From Antitrichia curtipendula (lineage: Eukaryota > Streptophyta > Bryopsida > Hypnales > Leucodontaceae): a DNA stretch of 64,000 nt. The notes beneath the pieces were generated by a model. That model had not been told where the DNA came from. It worked only from the letters and a program-made list of their open reading frames with translations, and ran no database searches. The DNA lies in NCBI GenBank assembly GCA_951230915.1, contig OX579641.1, forward strand, positions 14,362,254 to 14,426,253. Direction: 5' to 3'. Position numbers and translations under genes: made by a program. Positions within the stretch are counted from its first letter, which is position 1; every line of letters begins with the position of its first letter. Shown piece after piece: positions 12,835-24,035 of the stretch.

Positions 12835-13094
12835 CCATGTACAAGAAGATTTTGTGGCGTTACTCGTTAGCCCGTGGGGCTAAAGTTTGGGGGGGTCTAA
12901 ACTGCCCCACTTTAGACCCCAAGGCTTAACCCCGCATAAACTTTAGCCTGGCCAAGGTGGACCATTCTGGGGTCTAAAGTAGTGAAAAAAGAACACCCTA
13001 GATTTTTCAAACACTGTGTAGAAGGGATCTAAAGTGGGGACTATTCCTCAAAGGATTAGCCCCGGTTAACATCACGAAATCTTCCTGTGTGGAT
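12835..13094. mobile_element. CACTA-like non-autonomous insertion in copy 2
   Basis: The ends are mutually complementary: ACAAGAAGATTTTGTG at 12841 and CACGAAATCTTCCTGT ending near 13088. Sub-terminal GTGGGGCTAA at the left and TTAGCCCCGG at the right also pair. The homologous position in copy 1 (about 2128-2137) is uninterrupted, so this is an insertion with a known empty site. ATG on both sides (12837-12839 and 13095-13097) could be a 3 bp target duplication, as expected for CACTA elements. The outermost bases are degraded, so assignment is moderate. Confidence 0.6.
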
Positions 13095-13114
13095 ATGGTT
13101 GCAATCACCGTAAC

Positions 13115-13201
13115 TTAATATCCTTGAATCTCAGCCAAAAATTTGTAGAAATCCGAGGGCATGCCGTCAATGATTCTCCACTCCTGCTTCGTTAATTTCC
13201 A
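13115..13201 (-). pseudogene. Intact terminal exon of a second TPR-CHAT-type gene copy (gene partial)
   Basis: Following an acceptor (TTCCAG), 29 codons read WKLTKQEWRIIDG and then PSDFYKFLAEIQGY, ending in TAA. The W near the start and the DFY..L pattern near the end resemble the last strand and helix of CHAT domains, but this is a weak match. Copy 1 of the same exon lies downstream of clear CHAT exons, which is why I assign it to that family. No matching CHAT core was found upstream of this copy between 13.4 and 14.6 kb, so the gene appears incomplete. Confidence 0.45.
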
Positions 13202-13499
13202 CTGGAAGTGCGACCTTTAAAGGCTGTGGCAAAGCAGAGAAAGCAAAATAACGGGGTCCTTGAAACGTCACAGCCAGCTCCTATTGCTAGCTTTTCAGTG
13301 TATTTTCAAACACTGTGACGTTTAACTTGGCCTCTGTGGATGTACAAGAAACTGCTGATATGATGACCTCTTGGGCCCCATTTGGCAGTGCTGAAGCTAT
13401 CCCATGTGAATAGCATCAATAATATTCACTTCGTCGTCATCTCCTCCGTCACCACCTGTGGACTTGGGTACTCCTGCTTTCAATTCTTGGCCACGATGA

Positions 13500-14200
13500 T
13501 TTGTTCTAACTTAAGTTCCTCGAAGCCCAGTGCAAGCAATATCTGTAGCCAACTTTGATGCTCAATACGTGGGAGTCAAAGAGACTCGATCCTAAAACCA
13601 CTGTTTTCATGATTCGTGTCGACCACGTTCCCTCCCGTTTCAATATCCGTGACACAAGTGCTAGTTCGATTACACTGGTTTGTCGTATTAGTGCGTGCGA
13701 CACTAAATAAATATACCAAGGTCTCACTGTTTCGATCGAATTGAGGCAGCTTGAAATATTCCTGTTTAGTACCAATTTCCACAAAAAATAAAGTTTTGTG
13801 GTGTTACGAATTGTCTAGGTGATGCTGGACCCCCCTCACTGATCACTATCAGGACAAATTAGGACAAATCAGTGAAGCTGCATGCATGGGCGGCGTACGT
13901 AGCTACAGGGATGAGATGATACCTGAGTAGAGCTCAGAGTGACAGGCATTCTCAGAAAGTATCCTCGCAACGACCTCGAGAATATGAGCAAACTTATCGA
14001 TTGCATGATATTGTATATTGTACCCAAAAGTCTCTTTTGCACCTTACGTACTCCTTCCAACTCTTGGCCAACTAACTCTCCGTGGCACCAGCTGATCCCG
14101 GGTACAAACTTACAATCCCGAAACGTAGCCTCATATGAATTCACTTCGTCGATCATCGACTGCTCGCTAGCTCCACGTACATCATTCAACCAAGCTTACC
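13500..14200 (-). pseudogene. Unrecognised coding-like island
   Basis: Base composition is more balanced than in the neighbours, and two open stretches occur on the minus strand. One at 13782-13576 contains YFKLPQFDRNSETLVYLFSV. One at 14189-13869 contains IDEVNSYEATFRD, followed by a strong donor-like GTAAGT. Frames are broken by stops between them. No domain was recognised. It lies directly upstream of the copy 2 terminal exon and could be part of the same decayed gene or a different one. Confidence 0.3.
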
Positions 14201-14700
14201 TCGAATAACTGAAGTTGTAACAAGGCACCCACGCGCGTTTCATCGGTACGTTGTGTGCATTCGCACTTGAATTTTTCAGCTGCAAAGTTGTTTTGGTAGT
14301 CTTCTAATGCACTAAATCGGATATGCCTACACGGTACGTATACTAAGACGTACGGCGCTTCTCTTCAGCTGCGCGATCACCAATGTGTGCCGTTCAAAGC
14401 ATGATCCCATCCAGTGGGTCAACACGTTGATGCGGTATATCCTTGCAGCAGTGGCTCTGATCGATGATATATATGTCGAGACGATTTGGAAACGATCGAA
14501 GATGCTTCTATGAGAGATATTGATCGTATCTTGAGCATGTTGGTCATGCAGTCGGGTTTCAGCAACGATTTCAAATAATAATTTTTCATCTTTTGTAGAG
14601 TTTCGATTCGTCGAGGATGAGCTGGTAAATATTGTAATTAAACCCTTGGATTAATTGCGTTTTCTTTGAAGAGAATTATCTGCAGCCACACTCTAGCTAG

Positions 14701-15241
14701 CCCCTAAGCGCTCAAACGACCATTTTATGGTCGCTGCCCGACATCGGGCAGAATTTTCGGGCAAAAAGAACTTTGTTTCCAATTTATTTTTTTTGTCCCC
14801 CCCAACAAGATTGGATTGTCTTTCAAATATTTATATTCAAAACTCAGATCTCTACGGTCAAACCAAAATTATAAGAGAAATAGCACAAAGTGTTTAAAAT
14901 TGGCTAGTGTTGAAAAACTTACTATTCCAGAAAAGTGTTGGTGCTCTCATTTTTAGATCTTATGCATATTTTTACAAATCAATAGAAACCACAATGTGAC
15001 CAATCAAAATAAAACTCAAATCCTAAAGGTAGAAATTGTATTTTTGGGTGAATTTTTGAAGTTATATCTTCAAAATTCATTTGAAGAGAATCTAAAAGTA
15101 ATTCTATAATTCTAACCATATCAGTACTTTCTACTTTTCATGCTTCACACTCTCTTTCTTGATGCAAACTTCAAAAAAATTATAGAACTTGTATTTTATA
15201 ATACATTTGTATTTTGTCCGAACCCCTTGGGCTTTTAGGGG
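14701..15241. mobile_element. Family C non-autonomous TIR element, copy C1 (541 bp)
   Basis: It starts CCCCTAAGCGCTC and ends GGGCTTTTAGGGG, flanked by CTAG on both sides (14697-14700 and 15242-15245). The interior is AT-rich and non-coding. Its reverse complement matches the two outer parts of C2 (43389-43567 and 47426-47784) along its whole length, so C2 is the same element interrupted by a later insertion. The 4 bp CTAG duplication is a variant of the TTAA target seen for C2 and the other families here. Confidence 0.82.
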
Positions 15242-15302
15242 CTAGAGAATTGCTCTAGGGTGGTTTTAAAAACCGATGCAGCTGTTTCTGTGCCAGCCCA
15301 CC

Positions 15303-15484
15303 ACAGGGAGAACGGGGAGGCGTTACCCCCCCGGTGTAAACTTGGGGGGTGTAGCTTTACCCCCCCCCCCCCACACACACACACAAATTTTCTTAAAACA
15401 GAAAGTTTGGGGGGAGGGGTGGTAAATCTACACACCCCAAGTTTACACCAGGGGGGGTAACGCCTCCCCGATCTCCCTGTGCAC
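15303..15484. mobile_element. Foldback (MITE-like) element with G/C-rich arms
   Basis: The left arm from CACAGGGAGAACGGGGAGG pairs with the right arm ending CCTCCCCGATCTCCCTGTG. Inner segments carrying GTGTAAACTTGGGG and CCCCAAGTTTACAC also pair. The centre holds a run of C and a (CA)n tract. It lies directly beside element C1. Target duplication not determined. Confidence 0.65.
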
Positions 15485-15695
15485 AATGTTATGCACCAGC
15501 TCATTGTTATGCTAGAGCCGACTTATCACTCAAAAAGCTATACAAATTTTTGTGAGGGAATATTTGGCAATAGATTCAATGGATGAAATCAATGAGTTGG
15601 TACAAAATTTAGGGATAATATTGCTCTACTACAGATGAACTTACACACTTTTCAGTTATTTTCATCCATATTTTTGTATGTTTAGTTCAGTTTTC

Positions 15696-15731
15696 AGCTA
15701 TTTACATCCATTTTGATGGATGTAAATAGCT
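15696..15731. repeat. Perfect 15 bp inverted repeat
   Basis: AGCTATTTACATCCA and its exact complement are separated by 6 bases. It lies about 600 bp upstream of the SURNod19 start codon. It is probably a remnant of a small foldback element, and no regulatory role can be claimed. Confidence 0.6.
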
Positions 15732-15745
15732 TCATCACTCCACTG

Positions 15746-15768
15746 CCCCCCCCCCCCCCCCCCCCCCC
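15746..15768. repeat. Poly(C) tract of 23
   Basis: An uninterrupted run of C upstream of the SURNod19 gene. Its length is likely to vary between individuals and may be imprecise in the assembly. Confidence 0.9.
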
Positions 15769-16175
15769 GGCTGATCACTTTCTGCGCAGCCCCCACAAAA
15801 TGTAAAAAACCCCACTGATCTGAAACCGTGCGTGTTACGCATCAGTTGCAACCACCAAGTGTTCAGTGACAAGTGGCACCGTCTTCTTCCTCCGTCAGTC
15901 AAAGTTCCGACTTCCGTCACTCCTCCCTTCGGTCCACCTGGTGGGTCATCCTCTAGTTCCCTGCTTGTGGCTCTGAAGCAGCCAAGCGATCCCCCACCAC
16001 CAACCCAATCCCTCACTTCCCCGTCACAGCAAAAACTCCCGAAACCCACAATGTAATTTCTAGAAACCATAAATCCTATTTTAAAAAACCTCTCAAAACA
16101 AGGCAAAATCCGCACCGCAACCGAGATCCATGAAAGCCCTCCACCGCTTGCGCTACTGTAGTAGCTCCCTTGCAG

Positions 16176-16185
16176 TATAATAAAT
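16176..16185 (+). promoter_or_regulatory. Candidate TATA box for the SURNod19 gene
   Basis: TATAATAAAT lies about 150 bp before the start codon in a stretch that is otherwise not AT-rich. Position and context suit a core promoter. This is a prediction from sequence only. Confidence 0.4.
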
Positions 16186-16332
16186 GTCCCTGGGCTGGGC
16201 CACCAATTTCAGCACTCCTCGAGTTGCAAGTCCAGGAGATCGTACTGCGGGAGTCAGCCTTGTTTCCGAACTTCGCCAGTGAATCCAATTGTTTCTTCTG
16301 GTTTTTGCAAGTGCTTGGGGCGAAAATTCGCG

Positions 16333-19300
16333 ATGGCTGATTTCCGAGCTCTGTCGTTGCTGCTCGTTCTTCTCGTCGCAGTGCCAGCCCTCGCAGGCAG
16401 CAGCAGCTCCTGTGATTCGTACTCGCGCGTGGAGCACACGAAGACGTTTCTCTCCCCGGGCCTCACTTCCCGTCCTGGTGACGTGAACAACAAGTTTTTC
16501 ACCGTGGACGCGCCCACGGGACACTTCGTCACCGCGGACTTCAATGCGGAGCTCGTGTACGAGAACGGGGAGCCCGTGCCGCTCTCCGACGTCTACCTCC
16601 ACCACTGGATCATGTTCGAGGTCGTCATCCCCGAAGAAAGGGATCATGTGTCTGTGCGTGAAGTGAAGGAGATGGCGTCCATGAACCCTGCGCATTTATA
16701 TAATGGAGAAATTGTGGGGCGGCCGATGATTAAGCAGGCGTGGGCGAAGGGCGGCGAGACGCGGCACTTGAACTCGTCCATGCCGTCGCCGTATGGGATG
16801 GTGAGTGGGGGCGATGGCGTGAAGACGCGGTGGATGCTGAATGTGCATGGGATTGATACGAGGGGAGCGGTCCATCGGATGGCGTGCACGGAATGCAGGT
16901 TAGTTAGGGTTAGAAAAGCCTTGAGTTCTTTCTGTTATTGAAACTTGTATACCTCTGTTTGTTGTTTTGAGAGAATGGTAAGAAGCATTGGAAGTTGTGG
17001 GAGTGAGTATGCTTCGAATGGTGGATTGTGGAGGGAATTGGAGGTTGTCGTTTGGATGCAGTGATTGCGATGCTTGCTTGCTTGCTTGCGTGCTCAGAAT
17101 GCAGGTTAGGATTAGAAGCCTCCCTTTTTTTTCCCTTGAAACATACCTCAGTTTCTTGGTTTAAGAGAATGGTTATGAGCATTTGAAAGTGGTGGATGTG
17201 TGTGTGCTCTGAATGGCGGATTGTTGATGGATTTTGAGGATTGCGTTTGGATGCGGTGCTTGGTGTGATGGATACTGTGGATGGCAGTCGTAATCTTTGT
17301 ATCTCTGTTTCTTGTTTTGAGAAAATGTAACAAGCATTTGAAAGCTGTGGAAGTACGCTTTGAATGGTGGATTGTGGAAAGAATTCGCGGGTTGGGTCTG
17401 GATTTGGTGGTTGTGATGGTTGCTTGGTGTGATGGAGAGGGGATAAGGCAGGAACTTTTCATGTACTGTGGAGGGCAGTCGTAATCTTCTGCCCCTCTTT
17501 TTGTTTTAAGATGACGACAACAATTGTTTTAGCGTTGAAGCATCTGTGTTCCGAATGGTGAATTTTTTGCTGTTTATTTTAAGGATTTGGGGTTTGGGGT
17601 TAGAATATGTAGTCATTTGGATTCGGTGATTGTGAGGTTGCTTGGTGTGTTATGGAGAGTTTGCTGAGGGCGGGTTTGATGGAAAGAGTATTTGTGATGT
17701 TGCACCAATACTGGAAGGATATTTTGTGGTGTTGTATTGGGTTATGTGAAGTGAAGGTGTCACATTAGGTTGGTCTTAAGATGAAATTGTAGCTGAAGGT
17801 TGACATGCTGATAAGAGGGGCTAAGAAGTGAATATTCAGAATTTTGAATCATCTGAAAAGGGGACTGAGTGGATAACACCCCCATTGAGCCAGGAGTAGC
17901 TACGTGATCCTCAGTGTGTGGAGTGTGAATTAGGAGCTCTTGTTTGATGGTTGGATTGATTCTCTACCAAGTATTAATTGAGTATTTGGCAATGGTGGTG
18001 TAGGTGTGATTTGTTCACTGGAGGAAACCGCACGGGTATCCCAGAGCATTACCCAGGAGGTTTGAGGTGTTGCGGGGATGAGTCTCGGTGCAAGCTGAGG
18101 GACGATTTCAACGGTGATGATTTGTCACTGGAACGGACATATCACTTGAAGGTATTGTGGAAACATTATCAGCCTCTTTGTTGGATCCTTACTTTAGTGG
18201 GAGGGAAGAAGTTCACTAATGTTGATGTGTCGACCAATAACTTTCAATTAGTGACATTGCCACCCTTAATTATGCATCGAATCTATTTGCTTTTCGCATT
18301 TGCAGCGTGCATTTTCATTCGTTCTTCCATCTATAATTTTCAATTTTCATTCCTTTATACCTTAAAAAACTGTTAATTCCTTTACACTTTGACTTGTGTC
18401 CATTTCACCCAACATTAGTAAGGTACAAATAGTCTTATCACTCACACATGTCAATGTCCTTTGTATTTGTACAATACCAAAACGAAAATGAATATAGATA
18501 TAGTAGTAACCGTTATGGGGACAAAACAGGGAATCCGCTCGGAATGACTGTGAAGGTGTTGACGCTCTTACAACTCCTGTCTTGACTGTTTATGTTTGTT
18601 GTTTGCTACTCCAATTCGTTTTTTGCAGTACACATGGACATATGCAAAGTACGACGAGTGCGTGATTCCACTGACCCAAATGGGAATGGACGTAACGGTA
18701 TCTCCAGACCAGCCTCAGGGAACAGTGGAGTACGATGTGGAAGGCAGCTGCAAACCGGAAGATTTTCATAAGCCAGAGTGTGTGGATGTGAAAGAGGTAA
18801 TTGTTGAGTCCAGGTTGGGCGGTGACATGGTTTATGCAGTTTCTCACCTCCACGCCTACAGCTTGGATTCCACTCTCTACGGTGAAGACGGTCGTCTCAT
18901 CTGTCAGTCGTCTCCCATTTACGGCCATGGCAAGGCTGCAGGCGATGAGAAGGGCTATGTGGTTGGAATTTCTCACTGCAACCCCTCGTTTGCCTCAAAT
19001 GGTTTGGGCAAGATTAGGAAGGGTGAAAAGCTCAGGTACAGTTCCTTATCCTTCATTTTGCAGGTTCAACTGGTTTCATATTTGGTAGTCTTCATTAAGC
19101 ATGCAATACATCACAGGCTCCATTGATCAAACATGTGAGATTTGAATGGTGCTGTGAAAGCCAAAAGTGGCTGGGCGGGAGAGCACTGAGCTCTCCATTT
19201 GAATGGTGCTAAGTGTTAAAAATATTAATCTATTGACATTTAGTTTTTGGCAATTGATTTTTTGCTCGACACGAAGTAAATGTGCAAAATTGAAGATGGT

Positions 19301-19673
19301 GATAATTTCTAGATGCCTCGAGGAAAAAGTTCAAAATTAACTTTTATGGTCAATGGAATCTCTCCCTTACTTCTATGATGAATGGAGACTTTACATTAGT
19401 TTCTAAGGTTATTGCCTCTGTTAATAATATTTTAGATTGTGATTGCTAGTTTTAGAATTCAAGTCTTTTGATAAAGTTTTCGTTGCAGTGGTTTGCAACA
19501 AACTCATGGTCTGGTCTGTCCAAATCTTGCTCAGGTACGAAGTGAAGTATACCAAGGTGGCAGGTCCTCACACGGGAGTGATGGGTGTATTGTTTATTAA
19601 AATTGCTGAGGAAACTGAGATCATCACCACCCCTGTTGCTGCATGTCATGGCAACCGGAAGATTTTGAACTGA
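16333..19673 (+). CDS. SURNod19-family (stress up-regulated Nod 19) secreted protein
   Basis: Four exons: 16333-16898, 18004-18151, 18629-19035 and 19535-19673. All introns are GT-AG and the phases agree, giving about 419 residues, normal for the family. Residues 1-22 (MADFRALSLLLVLLVAVPAL and following) form a signal peptide. The body shows family hallmarks: a conserved YLHHW segment near residue 95, a GGETRHLNSSMPSPYGM region, a Cys-rich stretch beginning with the end of exon 1 (TECR) and continuing CDLFTGGN, then a late SHLHAYS segment. SURNod19 proteins are plant cell-wall or apoplastic proteins named from nodule- and stress-induced transcripts; their biochemical role is not established. 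The ATG is preceded by a purine at -3. Intron 1 (1105 bp) is made of diverged tandem repeats, described separately. No inactivating lesion is visible. Confidence 0.9.
16891..17700 (+). repeat. Diverged tandem repeats forming intron 1 of SURNod19
   Basis: About four units of roughly 180-210 bp follow one another. Each has a CCTC/TCTC-TGTTT-TTGTTTTGAGA block, an AAGCATTGGAAG-like block and a GAATGGTGGATTGTGG-like block. The second unit begins with GAATGCAGGTTAG at 17098, copying the authentic exon 1 donor context at 16891. A (TTGC)n run lies at about 17074-17088. Confidence 0.75.
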
Positions 19674-21100
19674 GTTGTGGCGAGAAAAGAAGATGGTTTG
19701 TGCATTCGTTTTGTGAATACTGGGTGTGTTGTTTGTTTGAAGAGCGTGTCATGATTTTGATAGTGGTTTGAGTAATTTCTAGTTTATATTTACAATACTT
19801 GTAGATGCTAGATTATGAGTTTGAGCTAATTGTGAAACATCTGGGTAGATTCTGTGTGAGATTCTGCTTGTAGAAAGTATTTGCAGTGGACGTTATTGTC
19901 ATTCGTGTCAATCCTGAAGAAATGTCCAAGAAATTTACTTGACTGAAATTTCAAATTTCTCAACTTGAGAAATTTTGGATTATTTTAATTCTCCTATGTT
20001 TTTTTTATTGAACTCTCGAGGAAGAATCTCAGTACCCGCTGTTGGTTTATTTATTGGCAAGTGGAAAATCTTGGACTAAGCTGTGGCATGATGAATACAT
20101 GTTGCAATGGTGTGAAGCAGCGATCCCAGAATATGTATACCGTATTTCGCGGATACGCTATTCTGACTGTGTGGCAGGTGGCAGCTTCCGCGAACAGCAA
20201 ACAGAGTAGTAGAAGCCGCTTCATAACTTTCCATTAAAATGATAGATAACTTTCCATACAAGTGATAGAGTTTTGCATAAATTTCATTTTCTTTGGTAAA
20301 TGGCAAGTTGCTACAATTTTAAAATTTCGGTAAACAATATAGACTCGTTTTTGTCATGCGTGCTCTGTGAAATTGCTAATTGTGAGTAACATGCATGTTA
20401 ATTGCTAGTAACATGTTTGTAGAAATTGTGATTTGTGCAAGTTTGTTTGATTTAAGTATTGTTATTACACGCAAATTGCAGTATTCAGAAATGATATATG
20501 AATTGCAAAACACAAAAATGACATTTGCAAAACACACAAATAGCATTTGGTAAATACATGCACATCAATTGGAACACATGAACATTTGCAATAATACATA
20601 TACAAACATAAGTTAACACACAAATACTCACATTAACATAGCATCTTAATATAAGTAAACACAAAAACAAACATAACATAAGTAAACATAAATACACAAT
20701 CAACACTAACTAATATAGGTAAATATACAATCAACACTAACATACCAACATAAATAACATGAAATCATCAAAGCCAACACTTGATTTGTAAATATAAATT
20801 TTCATTTATTTGAAAGTTTCACTAACAAGTGAATTGAACCCTTCTTGCTTAAAAACAAGACTACCCAAATTGTAGTGTTAGTGAACTTGTACACCACTAA
20901 ACAAATAAGCCACATTATAAGACAAAGTGTTGTTGCTCCTTATAGTTGTTGATGCTCCCCGCACTTCAGGTGGTCAGGTTCGTCGTCAAGCAGGTCCCAG
21001 CTGTACGCTCCGATGTCAAAGAAAGTAACATATTGGAGGCCAAACCCTAGCCTTATCTCATGAAAACTAAGGCCTCTAAAAGGGGGAGGATATTCATGTA
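19674..21100. other. Intergenic DNA downstream of SURNod19
   Basis: No coding exon or clear transposon is recognised. 20480-20760 is low-complexity and rich in ACATAAGTAAACACAAA-like words. It includes a local duplication of AATCAACACTAAC (about 20698 and 20728). Confidence 0.55.
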
Positions 21101-21112
21101 AAAAATGGAGAA

Positions 21113-24035
21113 TCACACATCTCCATGCCGTCCTACCTTAACAGCATTCTTCGAAGAATGAATGGCCTCCTTATATGGAAAATTTTCTAAGGAGTAATAC
21201 TTCTGGCCAAACATACGGACTACTAGTGGCAAATGTTTGCCTACGCGGTTTTTGTGGCAAAACTTCAAAAATTTTAATGTTGAAAAACAACACTCATCTT
21301 TCATCAACCCCAGTACCAAGCAGCAACCGATTTCTGTCAACTTGAAGTATTTGAAGATGAGCTTCCGTAAGTGCCGTGATTGAGACAAACCCCACCAGAG
21401 CAAGATAATCGGATTGACTTTGGAAGTCGAAGAAAGAGCGGCATCACAATTTGCCTTCATCGTGATTTTGAAAAGCCCCTAGTGGTTATCCAGATTAGAA
21501 CTAGACAGAAGCTCCGGGGCCGTGTAGTTGGTTTCCCCCGCCATCCCTACACTCAAAAGTCGAGAGTGAGAATAATTTTTTTCCAGAATTGCCAAGTGTT
21601 CATTGAAACTTTCATCCACACCCGGCTGCTTCCAGTACTAAGGATAAATTATCTCGAATGCATCAAGTAGTTCTTGCTGCGGGAAGCACCGGTCCAGCTT
21701 CTCGAAAAGAGATTGTGTGATCTCTGCCAAAGAACACGGACACCTTAGTCCCATAGCACAGGAACAGCACAAACAATGGTACAACACAAGAACGGCAACC
21801 TTACTCCAGTAAGCAAGCACAAGCAAGAACTTCAAACTCACAAGAATTTCAAAGCACAAACAACAATTTCAACCAACATCACAAGCAACAACCCGAACCA
21901 ACTAACTTACACAAACTTCATTCTAGCAGAGGTGTTGGAGTTCTGGATATCACCACAGTCCAAGAAAAAAAATTTGAAGATGAAAAAAAATGCAAAAAAA
22001 AGAAAAGCAATGTGAAATATTTTACCTGCAAACTGTCGTTGGATGGTGGCTTGTGTTCGAAGGAAGTCTTCCTTGGTGACAAAAATTTGATTCCCCGTCA
22101 CCTTACAATGGCAACGAGCAAATACAATGGTACACCCAAACTTATACATCAAGTGAAAGTCACCATTCTCTCCAAGTATCTCACTCCACTGTAAAGGAAT
22201 GTCAACTGAAGAAAGAGAGATCAATTCCTAGTAACGGTTAAACTCAAGCATGGAGAACGCCGTGGATTCATCCACAAACATCCTAGCAAGATCGGGCTAG
22301 TAAACTTTGATCACTTGCAAAAAATCACATATGAAGATGTCTCGAGACTGGGAAAGCTTGATAAGGCAATGGACAACATTCAAAAGCGGTATAAAGCAAG
22401 ACAGTGATAGTAGGACCTCAATATCAACGAGGTAGTCGAAGTTCGTGGCCGCTGCAGCTGCACTGGCTTTATTGCTAGCAGCCCCTGACATGTCCAGCCC
22501 CATCTTTACCATGAGGGTCTTGTACTTGGACATAATATATTGAGCTGGGCTCCACATAGATATCCATTGAGTTTCGACGTTCGGGTCAAAATGAGGTATT
22601 AGGAGCCACTCACGACATGGAAGAGGGTCCTTTTGGAGTTCCTTTTGGAACTTCTTTTGAAATGTTCTACTCAAAAACTACGTCAATTTCATCAAAATTA
22701 GTTCTAAAAAATATACAAAGTTGTCAATAATGACCACTTCTACTCAAAAGATCATTACTTTCAATGAAAAAGTTTCTAAATCATCTAATTTAAAATTCAA
22801 TAAAGGAGTAAAAATGCACTAGTTACATGAGGTTTTTTGTGCTTAATTAAGATGAAATGATGACATTATAAACTACATAATAGTGAAACATGACACTATA
22901 ACATTTATAAAACATGAAGCATATTTATTTTGGAGAATCTAAAAAATCTAAGCTACACAATCAACAATGGTAAAATCAAAGCAGTGGTTACGGTCCAAGT
23001 TTGACCCATTCCTCATCATTTTGTTGCCCTTAGTTTCCATGAGAGCGGCAAGTTTTTATAACTCTAAGTGCCGCTTGTGGCTGCGGCAGATATATGTATA
23101 CAATGACTGACATAGAGCCTCTAGACAAGACACCATGGGATAATTCGACAAAGTCTCAACAATTAAGTTTATGTGATGACTTGCACAAATGGCTCCAAGA
23201 CAAAATAGTGTCCCCTTCTCTCGGATTTGTGTCGTCACACTGATTTTTGGGCCTTGAAAAGTACTTATCCCATCTGCCCCAAAAGACACCAGTTCACTTG
23301 CGATTTCCTCATGACTAAGACCTCCCTCACCAACTAGAGAATGCATAATGACTTCAGTGAAATGATCTACAGTCCCAAATCTGAAACAAAATAGAGAATT
23401 GTACTCCCTTTTTGTTGGCTTCACCCTCCAAGCCGGCCGCGAGTTGTTCCATTATAGTACTAGCTAGGTGTTGCCCCGCCCACAATTTGTTGAAAGAAAC
23501 ATGTTTCCAATCCCGCTTGATGTATGTGTCGCCCTTCTTCAAATGAGGAAGGGGCTTGCCATCAAACTTGCACACACACTTTCTCTCGTGCTTCTCAAGG
23601 TTGTCCCTTTTGGGCACCATGATTTTTCTTCTACCACTAACGTTGGAGCAACTCTTACAAATGACCCCAGTTAGATTGCCTGCAGCATCAAACTCCCCTT
23701 CGGCTCAGATAAATTTACAAGCCCAAACCTTTTGCTACCTTCTCGTGATGGTGGTCGGGGCAATTTTTCTTTTTTTGTGCGCCTTCGGGGTTTCCTTCTC
23801 CCACGCATCACTCACCTCAAGTGTCGGATCAACCCGCTCTGCTGAGACCACAGTTGCCTCAAACAGTGAGGGAAGCTGTGGAAAAGGACCAGCAATTGAA
23901 TCTGTCAATCGTGTCTCCAAAAGAAGTTGAACCTCCTCAGGCGCCGGCAAATACTTTGCCAACCCATTGGTGTTGCGTGAAGACTTGAACGTCCGCACGA
24001 GGAAGTTGTTCGGCAAACGCAACTTCGGCGCCATC
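21113..24035 (-). pseudogene. Degenerate hAT-like transposase (BED-type zinc finger, DUF4371/ZNF862-like)
   Basis: The minus strand reads in order as follows. An N-terminus starts MAPKLRLPNNFLV (24035). Near 23.65 kb a zinc-binding segment reads GVICKSCSNVSG and continues DNLEKHERKCVCK (C-x2-C...H-x3-C). Next come HLASTIMEQLAAGLEGEANK and then FGADGISTFQGPKISVTTQI with CASHHINLI, the RNase H-like core of hAT-type proteins. A C-terminal block at 21113-21460 (DECCFSTLKFLK and onward) resembles the hAT dimerisation region. In-frame stops (for example just after ITRR near 23735, and a TGA before AEGEFDA near 23700) and frame breaks show it cannot encode an intact protein as read. Terminal inverted repeats and the 8 bp target duplication were not located. 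It is most likely an old transposon remnant. Confidence 0.7.

Larger units (their letters stand above)
10970..13365 (-). repeat. Duplicated segment, copy 2
   Basis: Collinear with 855-2400, as listed for copy 1. Copy 2 retains an intact terminal exon (13201-13115) and has gained a transposon-like insertion at 12835-13094. It also has about 400 extra bases between 12280 and 12690 that are absent from copy 1. It lies upstream of copy 1 relative to minus-strand transcription, so the pair looks like tandem gene copies. Confidence 0.8.

Noticed and set aside
14380..14600. Terpene-synthase-like DDxx motif (LIDDIYVE) on the plus strand
   Set aside because: Very short, followed by stops, and no second metal-binding motif or surrounding family similarity.
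16153..16695. 180-codon minus-strand open frame
   Set aside because: Antisense to exon 1 of the SURNod19 gene and driven by its higher GC content; no motif.
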